Origin: Paraburkholderia aspalathi
GTDB taxonomy: Bacteria > Pseudomonadota > Gammaproteobacteria > Burkholderiales > Burkholderiaceae
DNA: 64,000 bases
Direction: 5' to 3'
Assembly: GCF_900116445.1 (NCBI RefSeq)
Contig: NZ_FPBH01000003.1
Span: 434,001-498,000, forward strand
Shown: piece by piece, positions 19,004-27,643 of the stretch
Layout: every line of letters starts with the position of its first letter
Numbering within the stretch: the first letter of the stretch is position 1
Position numbers and translations under genes: made by a program
The notes under the pieces: model-generated
What the model saw: only the letters and a program-made list of their open reading frames with translations
Told to the model about the DNA's origin: nothing
Database searches by the model: none

Positions 19004-21529
19004 ATGCCACGCATGTTGACCGAACGGCTTTTCGCTCGCTCGGCGCGCACCGCTGGTTCGCCGGCGGATTCGACGCCGTCCTCCCGCTGGCACCACGGAC
19101 CGTGGTGGTCGAACTCCTATTTGCTCACGCCGCTGCTGTCGATCCTGGTTTTCCTGGTCGTCATGAGCCTGATTCTGTGGAGCCTGAACCGGCGCGAACA
19201 GCAGCAGCAGGAAGACACGCTCTATCGCAACGTCGCGTGGGCGCAGCAGCAGATCCGCCTGTCCATGACGGGCGCGCAGGAACAGATTCAGGCCCTCGCC
19301 CGCGATCTCGTCGCCGGCCACGCCGATCCGCATTCATTCCAGGTGTCCACCACGGACATCATGCAGGGGCATCCCGAGATCCTCTACATGAACTGGTACA
19401 CGAGCCTGCAGCAACCCCGCTGGCCCAATACCGCACTCCCCGTGTTCGGCCAGCGTCTTGCCAAGCCGAACGACGCGCAGATGGACGAGGCCGTCAAAGC
19501 CGCCTTCAACGAGGCGCGCAATACGCGCCGCCAGGTGTACTCACCGCTGATCTACGACGACCTCGGCAACGGCTACATCACGCTGCAGACGCCGGTCTAC
19601 CGCGACCGTGACTTCCTCGGCACGATTGCCGCGGTGTTCTCGGTGGAAGGCATCCTGAAACACGACATTCCGCCCGAGTTGTCGGCGAAATACAAAATCT
19701 CGATCATCGACGTGAACAACCGCGAGTTGACCACCACGTCGACCCGCCCGCGCCTGCCGCGCGACATGTTCTACGATCTGCCGCTCGACCCGCCGGGCCA
19801 GGGCGTCTCGGTACGCGTCTACGCGTTCCCGCAGATGACCAACTTCACCAACAACACACTGGTATGGCTGGTGGCCGGCCTGTCGTGCTTCGTGTTGTGG
19901 AGTCTGTGGAGCTTGTGGAAGCACACGCGGCAACGTTTCGAGGCGCAGCAGGCGCTCTACGCCGAAGCGTTCTTTCGCCGCGCAATGGAAAACTCGGTGC
20001 TGATCGGTATGCGCGTGCTCGACATGCACGGCCGTATCACTCACGTCAATCCGGCCTTCTGCCGCATGACCGGTTGGGACGAAAGCGATCTGGTCGGCAA
20101 GAACGCGCCGTTCGCTTACTGGCCGCGCGACGCCTACCCTGAAATGCAACGTCAGCTCGACATGACGCTGCGCGGCAAAGCACCCTCTTCGGGCTTCGAA
20201 TTGCGGGTGCGCCGCAAGGACGGATCGCTCTTCCATGCGCGCCTCTATGTGTCGCCGCTGATCGACAGTTCGGGCCGCCAGACCGGCTGGATGTCGTCGA
20301 TGACCGACATTACCGAACCGAAGCGCGCGCGCGAGGAGCTCGCCGCAGCACACGAACGCTTCACAACCGTCCTCGAAAGTCTTGACGCCGCCGTCTCCGT
20401 GCTGGCCGCCGACGAAGCCGAGCTACTGTTCGCTAACCGCTACTACCGGCATCTCTTCGGCATTCGCCCGGACGGCCATCTGGAATTGGCGGGCGGCGGG
20501 TTCGATAGCGCACAGGCGTCGTCTGATTCGATCGATATGGTGGATGCATACGCGGGTCTGCCGGCCGCCGCATTGACCGAAAGCACCGCCGACGCGCAGG
20601 AAGTCTACGTGCAAAGCATTCAGAAATGGTTCGAAGTGCGCCGCCAGTACATCCAATGGGTGGACGGCCACCTCGCGCAGATGCAGATCGCGACCGACAT
20701 CACCACCCGCAAGCAGGCTCAGGAACTCTCGCGTCAGCAGGACGAGAAGCTGCAGTTCACCAGCCGCCTGATGACGATGGGTGAAATGGCCTCCTCGCTC
20801 GCGCACGAACTGAATCAGCCGCTCGCCGCGATCAATAACTATTGCTCTGGAACCGTGGCACTGGTTAAATCCGGTCGAACGACGCCTGACAATCTTCTGC
20901 CCGTGCTCGAGAAAACCGCCCAACAGGCAGTGCGGGCTGGCATGATCATCAAGCGCATTCGCGAGTTCGTGAAACGCAGCGAGCCGAAACGCCAGGCTAC
21001 GCGCGTGGCCGATATCGTCGCCGATGCCGTGGGTCTCGCCGAACTCGAAGCGCGCAAGCGCAAGATTCGCATCGTGACCGATCTGCGCTCGCGCCTGCCG
21101 GTGATTTACGTCGACCCGGTGCTGATCGAGCAGGTGTTGGTGAACCTGCTGAAGAACGGCGTCGAGGCCATGCACGATGCGCGTCCGAATGCGGTCGACC
21201 CGGTGATTCGCGTCGTCGTGCGGCTGGAGAGCGGGTTTGTCTGCATCAGCGTCGTCGATCAGGGACCGGGTGTCGACGAAGCGACAGCCGAGCGTCTGTT
21301 TGAACCGTTTTACAGCACCAAGTCCGATGGTATGGGCATGGGGCTGAACATTTGCCGTTCGATTATCGAATCGCACCGCGGCCGTCTGTGGGTGGTTAAC
21401 AACGTCGAATCTGACGGCCACATCACAGGCGCCACGTTCCATTGCAGTCTGCCCATTGGAGAGCCTGACGGCCCGAGCAACGGCGGGTCAGAGGCGCCGA
21501 AACCACAAACCGTTACGGGAGAGATATGA
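19004..21529 (+). CDS. Membrane sensor histidine kinase with PAS domains, FixL/DctB-like
   Basis: Membrane sensor of a two-component system. After a short cytoplasmic head there is one membrane segment (about residues 40-60), an extracytoplasmic region of about 230 residues and a second segment near 290-310. Two PAS-like regions follow (first with VNPAFCRMTGW), then the HisKA box SLAHELNQPLAAINNY and a HATPase with NLLKNGVEA, DQGPGVD and GMGMGLNICRSII. The ATG at 19004 is chosen because the longer frame starts with TTG; an ATG three codons later is also possible. The stop overlaps the response regulator start. Ligand unknown. Confidence 0.88.
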   Translation: MPRMLTERLFARSARTAGSPADSTPSSRWHHGPWWSNSYLLTPLLSILVFLVVMSLILWSLNRREQQQQEDTLYRNVAWAQQQIRLSMTGAQEQIQALARDLVAGHADPHSFQVSTTDIMQGHPEILYMNWYTSLQQPRWPNTALPVFGQRLAKPNDAQMDEAVKAAFNEARNTRRQVYSPLIYDDLGNGYITLQTPVYRDRDFLGTIAAVFSVEGILKHDIPPELSAKYKISIIDVNNRELTTTSTRPRLPRDMFYDLPLDPPGQGVSVRVYAFPQMTNFTNNTLVWLVAGLSCFVLWSLWSLWKHTRQRFEAQQALYAEAFFRRAMENSVLIGMRVLDMHGRITHVNPAFCRMTGWDESDLVGKNAPFAYWPRDAYPEMQRQLDMTLRGKAPSSGFELRVRRKDGSLFHARLYVSPLIDSSGRQTGWMSSMTDITEPKRAREELAAAHERFTTVLESLDAAVSVLAADEAELLFANRYYRHLFGIRPDGHLELAGGGFDSAQASSDSIDMVDAYAGLPAAALTESTADAQEVYVQSIQKWFEVRRQYIQWVDGHLAQMQIATDITTRKQAQELSRQQDEKLQFTSRLMTMGEMASSLAHELNQPLAAINNYCSGTVALVKSGRTTPDNLLPVLEKTAQQAVRAGMIIKRIREFVKRSEPKRQATRVADIVADAVGLAELEARKRKIRIVTDLRSRLPVIYVDPVLIEQVLVNLLKNGVEAMHDARPNAVDPVIRVVVRLESGFVCISVVDQGPGVDEATAERLFEPFYSTKSDGMGMGLNICRSIIESHRGRLWVVNNVESDGHITGATFHCSLPIGEPDGPSNGGSEAPKPQTVTGEI

Positions 21530-22170
21530 ACAGCCCAGTCACCACACAGGAAACGGTATTTGTTGTCGACGACGACGAGGCCGTGCGAGATTCGCTGCGC
21601 TGGCTGCTGGAGGCGAACGGCTACCGCGTGCAATGCTTCTCCAGCGCCGAGCAGTTCATCGACGCATGGCAGCCGCATACGCATCCGGGCCAGATCGCGT
21701 GTCTGATTCTCGATGTGCGGATGTCCGGCATGAGCGGGCTCGAGTTGCAGGAACGCCTGATCGCCGACAACGCGTCGCTGCCGATCATCTTCGTGACGGG
21801 CCATGGCGACGTGCCGATGGCTGTGTCGACGATGAAAAAAGGCGCCATGGACTTCATCGAAAAACCTTTCGACGAAGCCGAACTGCGCAAGCTGGTCGAG
21901 CGCATGCTCGACAAGGCACGCAGCGAAAGCACCAGCGTGCAGCAGCAACGCGCAGCGGCCGAACGTCTCGGCAAGCTGACCGCGCGTGAACACCAGGTGC
22001 TTGAGCGCATCATCGCCGGCCGCCTGAACAAGCAGATCGCCGACGACCTCGGCATCAGCATCAAGACGGTTGAAGCGCACCGCGCGAACATCATGGAAAA
22101 GCTCAACGTCAACACGGTCGCCGATCTGCTGCGACTGGCGCTGTCGAACAAGCCGCAACCGGCGCAATAA
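21526..22170 (+). CDS. Response regulator, FixJ/LuxR type
   Basis: Partner of the preceding kinase; start and stop overlap by four bases (ATGA), indicating translational coupling. The 214-residue protein has a receiver domain with acidic pocket VDDDEA, phospho-acceptor Asp in LILDVRMSGMSG and the KPF lysine. A LuxR-type helix-turn-helix follows (LTAREHQVLERIIAGRLNKQIADDL). FixJ, TtrR and related regulators share this shape. The divergent neighbour aceE and the exported DUF3300 gene downstream are possible targets, but nothing in the sequence proves this. Confidence 0.92.
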   Translation: MNSPVTTQETVFVVDDDEAVRDSLRWLLEANGYRVQCFSSAEQFIDAWQPHTHPGQIACLILDVRMSGMSGLELQERLIADNASLPIIFVTGHGDVPMAVSTMKKGAMDFIEKPFDEAELRKLVERMLDKARSESTSVQQQRAAAERLGKLTAREHQVLERIIAGRLNKQIADDLGISIKTVEAHRANIMEKLNVNTVADLLRLALSNKPQPAQ

Positions 22171-22398
22171 ACTTAACGACCGCGGCGCGGCCCGCGGCTC
22201 GTTACTGAGTTTCAACGGCCGGACTGTCGAAAAGTCCGGTCTGTTCCATTCTCCTTCCCCCTTCTCCCGCTTCGCTACAGCGATGCGCGGCATAGTTCGA
22301 CGCGTGCGCATCCGCACCGCATTTTTATCCCGTAATCATTACGCATTACTCAGCAAACGCTTACGCTGCGCAGCAATAACTTCTTTCCTCCGACAAGA
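22171..22398. other. Gene-free stretch after the response regulator
   Basis: No coding or RNA feature is seen. A weak inverted repeat around the GACCGCGGCGCGGCC segment follows the stop codon. A promoter-like sequence for the next gene begins at 22399. Confidence 0.4.
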
Positions 22399-22427
22399 TT
22401 GACAAGCTTCACTGCGCCCCTTAATTT
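22399..22427 (+). promoter_or_regulatory. Possible promoter for the DUF3300-DUF2950 pair
   Basis: TTGACA (22399-22404), a 17-bp spacer and TAATTT (22422-22427). It would give a leader of about 265 nt before the GTG start. A 74-codon frame inside this leader is not convincing. Confidence 0.5.
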
Positions 22428-22698
22428 ATAAAGAACTCCTTAGCAGGAATCTTTGATGCCCGATGAACGCAGGACACATGTGCTGTCGTTGTCGTATGCG
22501 GCGTCGCCTTGCGGCTCAAATCAGTTGAAGCGATTCGACCGCATTGCTGAGGCATCAGTCTTATCGAACGGTTCAAGCGAAGCTGCGCCGACCTTTACTC
22601 GCTTTATTCGCTGCCTTCTCCATTCCATCGCGCGAAAGCAACGCAGCATGCGCTGCGCATCGATCTCGCGCGTCTAACGCAGCCGGGAGGATTTCATC

Positions 22699-24015
22699 GT
22701 GAAACGATCCGGAACACACCGTTCGCGTGTGTTGCTTGTGTGCGCCGCACTTGCGGGCGCACCATTCTTCGTCGGTCTGACCATGCCGAGCGCGGTCTAT
22801 GCGCAAAGCGCCGCGAAGCTGTCGAACCAGCAACTCGATTCGCTGACTGCGCCCATCGCGCTTTATCCCGATGCACTGCTTGCGCAAGTGCTGATGGCCG
22901 CCACCTTCCCGCAAGACGTGCAGGCCGCAGCCGCGTGGTCGAAAGCAAACTCGAAGTTGCAAGGCGACGACGCCGTCAAAGCGGTCGCGTCGGAGCCCTG
23001 GGACCCGAGCGTGCAGTCACTCGTCGCCTTCCCGCAGGTCCTCGCAACGATGGCGTCGAAACCCGATTGGGTCGCGCAACTCGGCACGGCCTTTCTTGGC
23101 CAGTCGAATGACGTGATGGACTCCGTGCAACGCCTGCGCAAACAGGCGCAAGCAGCAGGCAATCTGAAGACGAGCTCGCAACAAAAGGTTGTGGTCGAGC
23201 AAAGCACGATTCAGATCGTGCCGGCCAATCCACAAGTGGTCTACGTGCCTACCTATAACCCGACTGTGGTCTACGGCACATGGCCCTATCCCGCCTACCC
23301 ACCCGTGTATGTGCCACCGCCGCCCGGTTATGCAATCGCAAGCGGGTTGGCGGCCGGCCTCGCGTTCGGCGCCGGTGTCGCGGTTGCCAATTCGCTGTGG
23401 GGAGGCTTCAACTGGAACACGCACGACGTCAACATCAACGTGAACCACTACAACAACATCAATGTGAACAACCGGCTCAACGTGAATAGCAGCACGACGA
23501 ACTGGAACCGCAACACCAACGTCAATCGCAACGTCAACAACGCGAACATCAACCGCAACGTCAATAACAATATCAGCGGCGCACAGCGTGATGCCTATCG
23601 CGGACGTGACGACGCCGCGCGTGCCCAGGCGCAGCAGACCTTGCAGAACCGAACCGGCCAGAACCTGAGCGGCAATGCGAGCCAACGCGTGCAAGGGATT
23701 CATCAGGGTGGCACGCAGAACGCCGATTTGGAGAACCGCGCGCAGAACGCCAATCGCGATAACGCGTTACGCGGCGCCGGCGACGGCAATGCCGCGCGCC
23801 AGGATACGCAGCGTGGCGAGGCGAGCCGCAACGCTGCCGCGAACCGTTCCGGCGGCGGCCTCGGCGCCAATGGCGGCGGTCAGCAACGCACGGGCGGCGG
23901 CCTCGGTGCAAACGGCGGCGGCGTCCAGCGCGGCGGTGGCGGCAACTTCGGCGGTGGTGGTGGCAGACTGGGCGGTGGCGGCGGCGGTGAGCGCCATCTC
24001 GGCCGCAACCGTTGA
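22699..24015 (+). CDS. DUF3300-family exported protein
   Basis: Function unknown; DUF3300 proteins are exported and often next to a DUF2950 gene. The 438-residue chain starts at GTG with GGGAGGA just upstream. Residues 1-36 are a signal peptide (cleavage after VYA). The conserved domain runs to about residue 240 (SLTAPIALYPDALLAQVLMA, then VYVPTYNPTVVYG). It is followed by an Asn-rich tract (about 240-295, NVN/NIN repeats), a Gln/Asn/Ala region and a Gly-rich tail ending in basic residues. Cell-surface or periplasmic location is likely. Confidence 0.88.
   Translation: MKRSGTHRSRVLLVCAALAGAPFFVGLTMPSAVYAQSAAKLSNQQLDSLTAPIALYPDALLAQVLMAATFPQDVQAAAAWSKANSKLQGDDAVKAVASEPWDPSVQSLVAFPQVLATMASKPDWVAQLGTAFLGQSNDVMDSVQRLRKQAQAAGNLKTSSQQKVVVEQSTIQIVPANPQVVYVPTYNPTVVYGTWPYPAYPPVYVPPPPGYAIASGLAAGLAFGAGVAVANSLWGGFNWNTHDVNINVNHYNNINVNNRLNVNSSTTNWNRNTNVNRNVNNANINRNVNNNISGAQRDAYRGRDDAARAQAQQTLQNRTGQNLSGNASQRVQGIHQGGTQNADLENRAQNANRDNALRGAGDGNAARQDTQRGEASRNAAANRSGGGLGANGGGQQRTGGGLGANGGGVQRGGGGNFGGGGGRLGGGGGGERHLGRNR
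23851..23934 (+). repeat. 42-bp tandem repeat inside the DUF3300 gene
   Basis: Two copies starting at 23851 and 23893 encode GGGLGANGGG followed by QQRT or VQRG. A glycine-rich stretch of the same style follows. It marks a variable-length low-complexity tail. Confidence 0.65.
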
Positions 24016-24035
24016 ACGATCAAGAGGAGTTTCTG

Positions 24036-24977
24036 ATGATTCGCTTATTCCCACGCGGCGCCTTGCGCGCCCACGTTCTGACACTCGCCGTCGCCCTTGG
24101 CACGACCGGCACCTTGCTGGTGGCGCCGGTACTTCTGCTTGGCACGACCGCCGCACACGCGCAGGCGGTCTATCCCACGGCCGACGACGCTGCCAATGCG
24201 TTCGTCGACGCCCTGGCCCGCAACGACGAAGGTGCACTCAAGCACGTACTCGGCAATGATTTTCATCGCTACATTCCTTCCGAAGGAATCGGCGAGGACG
24301 ACATCTACCAGTTCCTCGGCGCATGGTCGAAGGGACATCAGATCATCGAGGACCCGGCGAAGAGCAAGGGTCGCGCAACCGCGCATCTGGCCGTCGGCGA
24401 CAGTGGCTGGACCTTGCCGATTCCGCTCGTGCAGGCTGGCAAGGGTTGGCGTTTCGATCCGCCCGCCGCGCAGGACGAGATGCTGACGCGCCGCATCGGC
24501 CGCAACGAACACGCGGCGATCCTGACCTCGCTCGCCTATCTCGACGCGCAGAACGATTATCACAACCTGACCCAGCACTACGCACAGCGCTTCGTCAGTA
24601 CGCAGGGCCAGCATGACGGCCTGTATTGGGCAACGGCGCCCGGCGAAACGGAAAGCCCGCTCGGACCGCTCGCCGCCACCATGCCCAACGGCACCCTGCC
24701 GAAAGAGGCGTACCACGGCTATCACTACCGGATCCTGACGGCGCAAGGTGCGCACGCGAAGGGGGGCGCGCAGAACTACGTCGAGAACGGCGTGCTGACC
24801 AAAGGGTTCGGTCTGGTCGCCTCGCCGGCCGAGTACGGCAAGACCGGCGTGATGAGCTTTATCGTCAATCAGGACGGTCAGGTCTATCAGAAGAACCTCG
24901 GGCCGCAATCCGCGCGTGCCGCGGCCGCCATTAAATCGTTCGACCCGGACGATAGCTGGCAGGCAGTGCAGGAGTAG
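24036..24977 (+). CDS. DUF2950-family exported protein
   Basis: 313 residues from the ATG at 24036, which has AAGAGGAG ahead; the longer frame begins with TTG within the previous gene's end. There is a long hydrophobic signal peptide (cleavage about AHAQA, residue 43). The conserved region includes FHRYIPSEGIGEDDIYQFL, YHGYHYRILTAQG and FGLVASPAEYGKTGVMSFIV. It is 21 bp downstream of DUF3300 and surely co-transcribed. Function is not known; the pair is conserved together in proteobacteria as far as I recall. Confidence 0.88.
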   Translation: MIRLFPRGALRAHVLTLAVALGTTGTLLVAPVLLLGTTAAHAQAVYPTADDAANAFVDALARNDEGALKHVLGNDFHRYIPSEGIGEDDIYQFLGAWSKGHQIIEDPAKSKGRATAHLAVGDSGWTLPIPLVQAGKGWRFDPPAAQDEMLTRRIGRNEHAAILTSLAYLDAQNDYHNLTQHYAQRFVSTQGQHDGLYWATAPGETESPLGPLAATMPNGTLPKEAYHGYHYRILTAQGAHAKGGAQNYVENGVLTKGFGLVASPAEYGKTGVMSFIVNQDGQVYQKNLGPQSARAAAAIKSFDPDDSWQAVQE

Positions 24978-25010
24978 CGGGAAAAGTCGCTCGACGATTG
25001 GAGGCATCGC

Positions 25011-25041
25011 GGATTCCGGCGCGCCGGCGCATCCGGAATCC
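25011..25041. terminator. Strong hairpin after DUF2950
   Basis: GGATTCCGG (25011-25019) and its complement (25033-25041) with a further GC stem inside the loop. It follows the stop codon by 33 bp. No T-run, so termination is possible but not certain. Confidence 0.4.
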
Positions 25042-25067
25042 GTACATGGCACGGCAAGCCGGGCCGG

Positions 25068-25073
25068 TATAAT
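25068..25073 (+). promoter_or_regulatory. folD -10 element
   Basis: A perfect TATAAT 147 bp before the folD ATG; no good -35 at the right distance. Confidence 0.4.
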
Positions 25074-25220
25074 GACGGACTTTGCAGCGCTGCTTATCCC
25101 TGATTCGCGCCGCGCGCTTTTCATGTGCCGACCCGTTTCCGGTGAAAAGCGCCATCGCACGTGCCGCGCACGCGCGCCTGTGCCCTGCTCCGCTTTCCAA
25201 ACCGCCCTTCTCGACCGACC

Positions 25221-26081
25221 ATGACAGCCAAACTGATCGACGGCCTAGCCCTTTCCAAGACCCTGCGCGCCGACGTCGCCACGCGCGCCGCAGCCCTCAC
25301 CGCCCGCGGGCATCAGCCGGGCCTCGCCGTGGTGCTGGTCGGCGACAATCCAGCCAGCGAAGTCTATGTGCGCAACAAGGTCAAGGCGTGCCATGACAAC
25401 GGCCTCGGTTCGTCGTTCGACCGCTATCCGGCCGATCTGCCGGAAGCCGAGCTGCTGGCGCGCATCGACGAGCTGAATCGCGATCCGCGCATCCACGGCA
25501 TTCTGGTGCAACTGCCGTTGCCGCCGCATATCGACGGCCACAAGGTGATCGAGGCGATCGCCCCGGAAAAGGACGTCGACGGTTTTCACGTCGCCAATGC
25601 CGGTGCGCTGATGACCGGCCGCCCGCTGTTCCGCCCGTGCACGCCCTACGGCGTGATGAAAATGCTGGCGGCCTACGAGATTCCGCTGCAAGGCGCGAAC
25701 GCGGTGGTGATCGGCCGCTCGAACATCGTCGGCAAGCCGATGGCGCTGCTGCTGCTCGAAGCGGGCGCTACCGTGACGATCTGCCATAGCAAGACGCGTG
25801 ATCTGGCTGCCCATACCCGCAACGCCGACGTGGTGGTCGCCGCGACGGGCCTGCGCAACATTCTCACGGCGGACATGGTGAAACCGGGGGCGGCCGTGAT
25901 CGACGTCGGCATGAATCGCGACGAAGCCGGCAAGCTGTGCGGCGACGTCGATTTCGCGGGTGTCAAGGAAGTGGCCGGCTACATCACGCCGGTGCCGGGC
26001 GGCGTCGGTCCGATGACGATCACGATGCTGCTCGTCAACACGATCGAAGCCGCCGAGCGCGAAGCGGCGGCAAAGGCGTAA
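25221..26081 (+). CDS. folD: Methylenetetrahydrofolate dehydrogenase/cyclohydrolase FolD
   Basis: Cytoplasmic bifunctional enzyme interconverting 5,10-methylene-THF and 10-formyl-THF. From the ATG at 25221 (MTAKLIDG) it has 286 residues, the family size. The longer in-frame start is rejected because its residues are not family-like. Visible are the active-site lysine region YVRNKVKAC, the folate-binding QLPLPPHI and PEKDVDGFH, the NADP loop [14 protein letters not shown] and the C-terminal [11 protein letters not shown]. Confidence 0.96.
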   Translation: MTAKLIDGLALSKTLRADVATRAAALTARGHQPGLAVVLVGDNPASEVYVRNKVKACHDNGLGSSFDRYPADLPEAELLARIDELNRDPRIHGILVQLPLPPHIDGHKVIEAIAPEKDVDGFHVANAGALMTGRPLFRPCTPYGVMKMLAAYEIPLQGANAVVIGRSNIVGKPMALLLLEAGATVTICHSKTRDLAAHTRNADVVVAATGLRNILTADMVKPGAAVIDVGMNRDEAGKLCGDVDFAGVKEVAGYITPVPGGVGPMTITMLLVNTIEAAEREAAAKA

Positions 26082-26095
26082 AGCTGAGGGTTCAT

Positions 26096-26152
26096 GCCGG
26101 CGGAGTGATTTCGCCGGCGTTCAAACTGTCAAACCCCGGCGTCAAACCGGGG
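26096..26152. other. Two GC hairpins between folD and the acyltransferase gene
   Basis: GCCGGC (26096-26101 with 26113-26118) and CCCCGG/CCGGGG (26134-26139 with 26147-26152) lie between convergent genes. Neither has a T-run. Confidence 0.35.
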
Positions 26153-26193
26153 CAGCCAGCGCCAGTTGCACACGTCGGCGTCAAACACGACTC

Positions 26194-27294
26194 TCACCGC
26201 GTCACTACCCCAGCGCCAAGCGTCGTTGACCGGCGCGCAAGACGCCCGCGGCACCACCTCAGCACCGGCCTCTCCACGAAGTGCCACGACAGCGCCGCGC
26301 ACAGCAGGATGAACGGCGCCGCGATCAGCACCGCCGTCACATGGCTCAACTGCGGCGCGATATTCGCGACGCATTGCTGCACCATAAAACCGTACAGATA
26401 AATCCCATACGAGTAATCGTGGCGCGGCACGAAGCGCCGCAAGAGCGGCGTCGCGCCCACCCATAGCACGCCGTAAACAAACGCCAGATAGAAAAGCGGT
26501 TGAGCGCCGGCCGTGTCGCGGAACACCAGAAACACCATCACCAGCGCGACGGCCGTCAGGCCGTTGATGTCGATCCGTTCGCGCCAGCCATACAGCAGCA
26601 TCCCCAGCATGAAAAACGGCTCCGGCCAGAATGAATAGCCGCCGGGCGTTTCGCTGAAGTCACGCAGGCCGATCTGCAGATGCGGCAGATGCACGCGCAG
26701 AACGAACGCGGCGCACCCGAGCACCGCCGCCAGTGCCGCCCCCCGCGCGCTGGACAACAAGCCCAGCATGCCGGTCGCCATCACGATCAGATAGCAGCGC
26801 ACTTCGAGCGGCAACGTCCACAGCGGCGCAGCGACGTCGACTGGAAAGCGGTTGTGCTCGAATACACCGGGCACCACCCAGCCGGTTTTCAGCACGATGC
26901 TGGAAAAGTTGTCGAGGTTGGCCCACGTCATGCCGGAAGCAAAATAGTCGCGCAGCGGCAGTGTCGTGAACAGCGGCCCGACGATGAACACGGTCACCAG
27001 CGAGCCGCCCGCCACCGCCGGCCACAGGCGCGCGATGCGCAACGCGGCGAAACGCGGCACCGAGCGTTGCCGGTCGAAACTGGCGGTCACCAGCATGCCG
27101 CTCAGCAGAAAGAACGCATAGACGCCGAGTGCGCCAAAACCGTCGAAACCGAGCGCGTTCCGGACCCAATCCGTCGTGCCGTCGGGCGCCTGTATCAGAT
27201 ATGAATTGCCATACACCACGGCGATGGCGGCAAGGAGCCGCACGAGATCGAAATTGTTGCCGTTGCGCGAAAGGGCGTGCGAAAGCGGGTTCAT
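26194..27294 (-). CDS. Acyltransferase-3 family membrane protein (OafA-like)
   Basis: Integral membrane acyltransferase of the kind that acetylates surface polysaccharides or other exported substrates. The 366 residues contain about ten hydrophobic segments with the family features NNFDLVRLLAAIAVV at the N-terminus, FFLLSGMLVTASF, RLWPAVAG and WTLPLEVRCYLIV. The substrate cannot be told. There are no O-antigen genes next to it; it stands alone between folD (convergent) and prlC (divergent). Confidence 0.88.
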   Translation of the reverse strand: MNPLSHALSRNGNNFDLVRLLAAIAVVYGNSYLIQAPDGTTDWVRNALGFDGFGALGVYAFFLLSGMLVTASFDRQRSVPRFAALRIARLWPAVAGGSLVTVFIVGPLFTTLPLRDYFASGMTWANLDNFSSIVLKTGWVVPGVFEHNRFPVDVAAPLWTLPLEVRCYLIVMATGMLGLLSSARGAALAAVLGCAAFVLRVHLPHLQIGLRDFSETPGGYSFWPEPFFMLGMLLYGWRERIDINGLTAVALVMVFLVFRDTAGAQPLFYLAFVYGVLWVGATPLLRRFVPRHDYSYGIYLYGFMVQQCVANIAPQLSHVTAVLIAAPFILLCAALSWHFVERPVLRWCRGRLARRSTTLGAGVVTR

Positions 27295-27643
27295 CGATAC
27301 CTCTTACAGAAAGCGTCACTAATGGGTGCCGACGCGCCAGAATGTGGCATGGCAGCAATTTGCACCGTTCGCTTTCGCACAGAGCGCCGCGGCACTGCGA
27401 GAGCGGTTCTGGCGGCGGCAACCCGCTGGCGCATTGCCTGGCGCATTGCCTTGCAGCCGCCGGAGCCGCGTGTGGCACCGGCTCCTCCGCGCACAGTCAC
27501 GCGACATCTGATAATTTGTCTACCGACGGATTGGAATCGGCGCGCCCAGCCCCAATAATGTCTCTATGGAGTGTCATTGGGGCGCCATCGCGCGCCCGTC
27601 GATGCACCGATTACCCGTTCACCCGCGTCAGACAGGAAGCCTT
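27295..27643. other. Divergent intergenic region between acyltransferase and prlC genes
   Basis: It contains a 12-bp direct duplication (CTGGCGCATTGC twice, about 27430-27453) and the inverted repeat listed separately. No gene is supported; the small frames in it lack ribosome sites. Confidence 0.5.
27549..27583. promoter_or_regulatory. Inverted repeat upstream of prlC
   Basis: GCCCCAAT (27549-27556) and ATTGGGGC (27576-27583) are perfect 8-bp arms with a 19-bp spacer, 60 bp before the prlC start. It could be an operator or a leader hairpin. Confidence 0.4.

Noticed and set aside
22453..22677. A 74-codon frame in the leader before the DUF3300 gene
   Set aside because: Weak start context, no family resemblance and a composition like the spacer around it; counted as non-coding.
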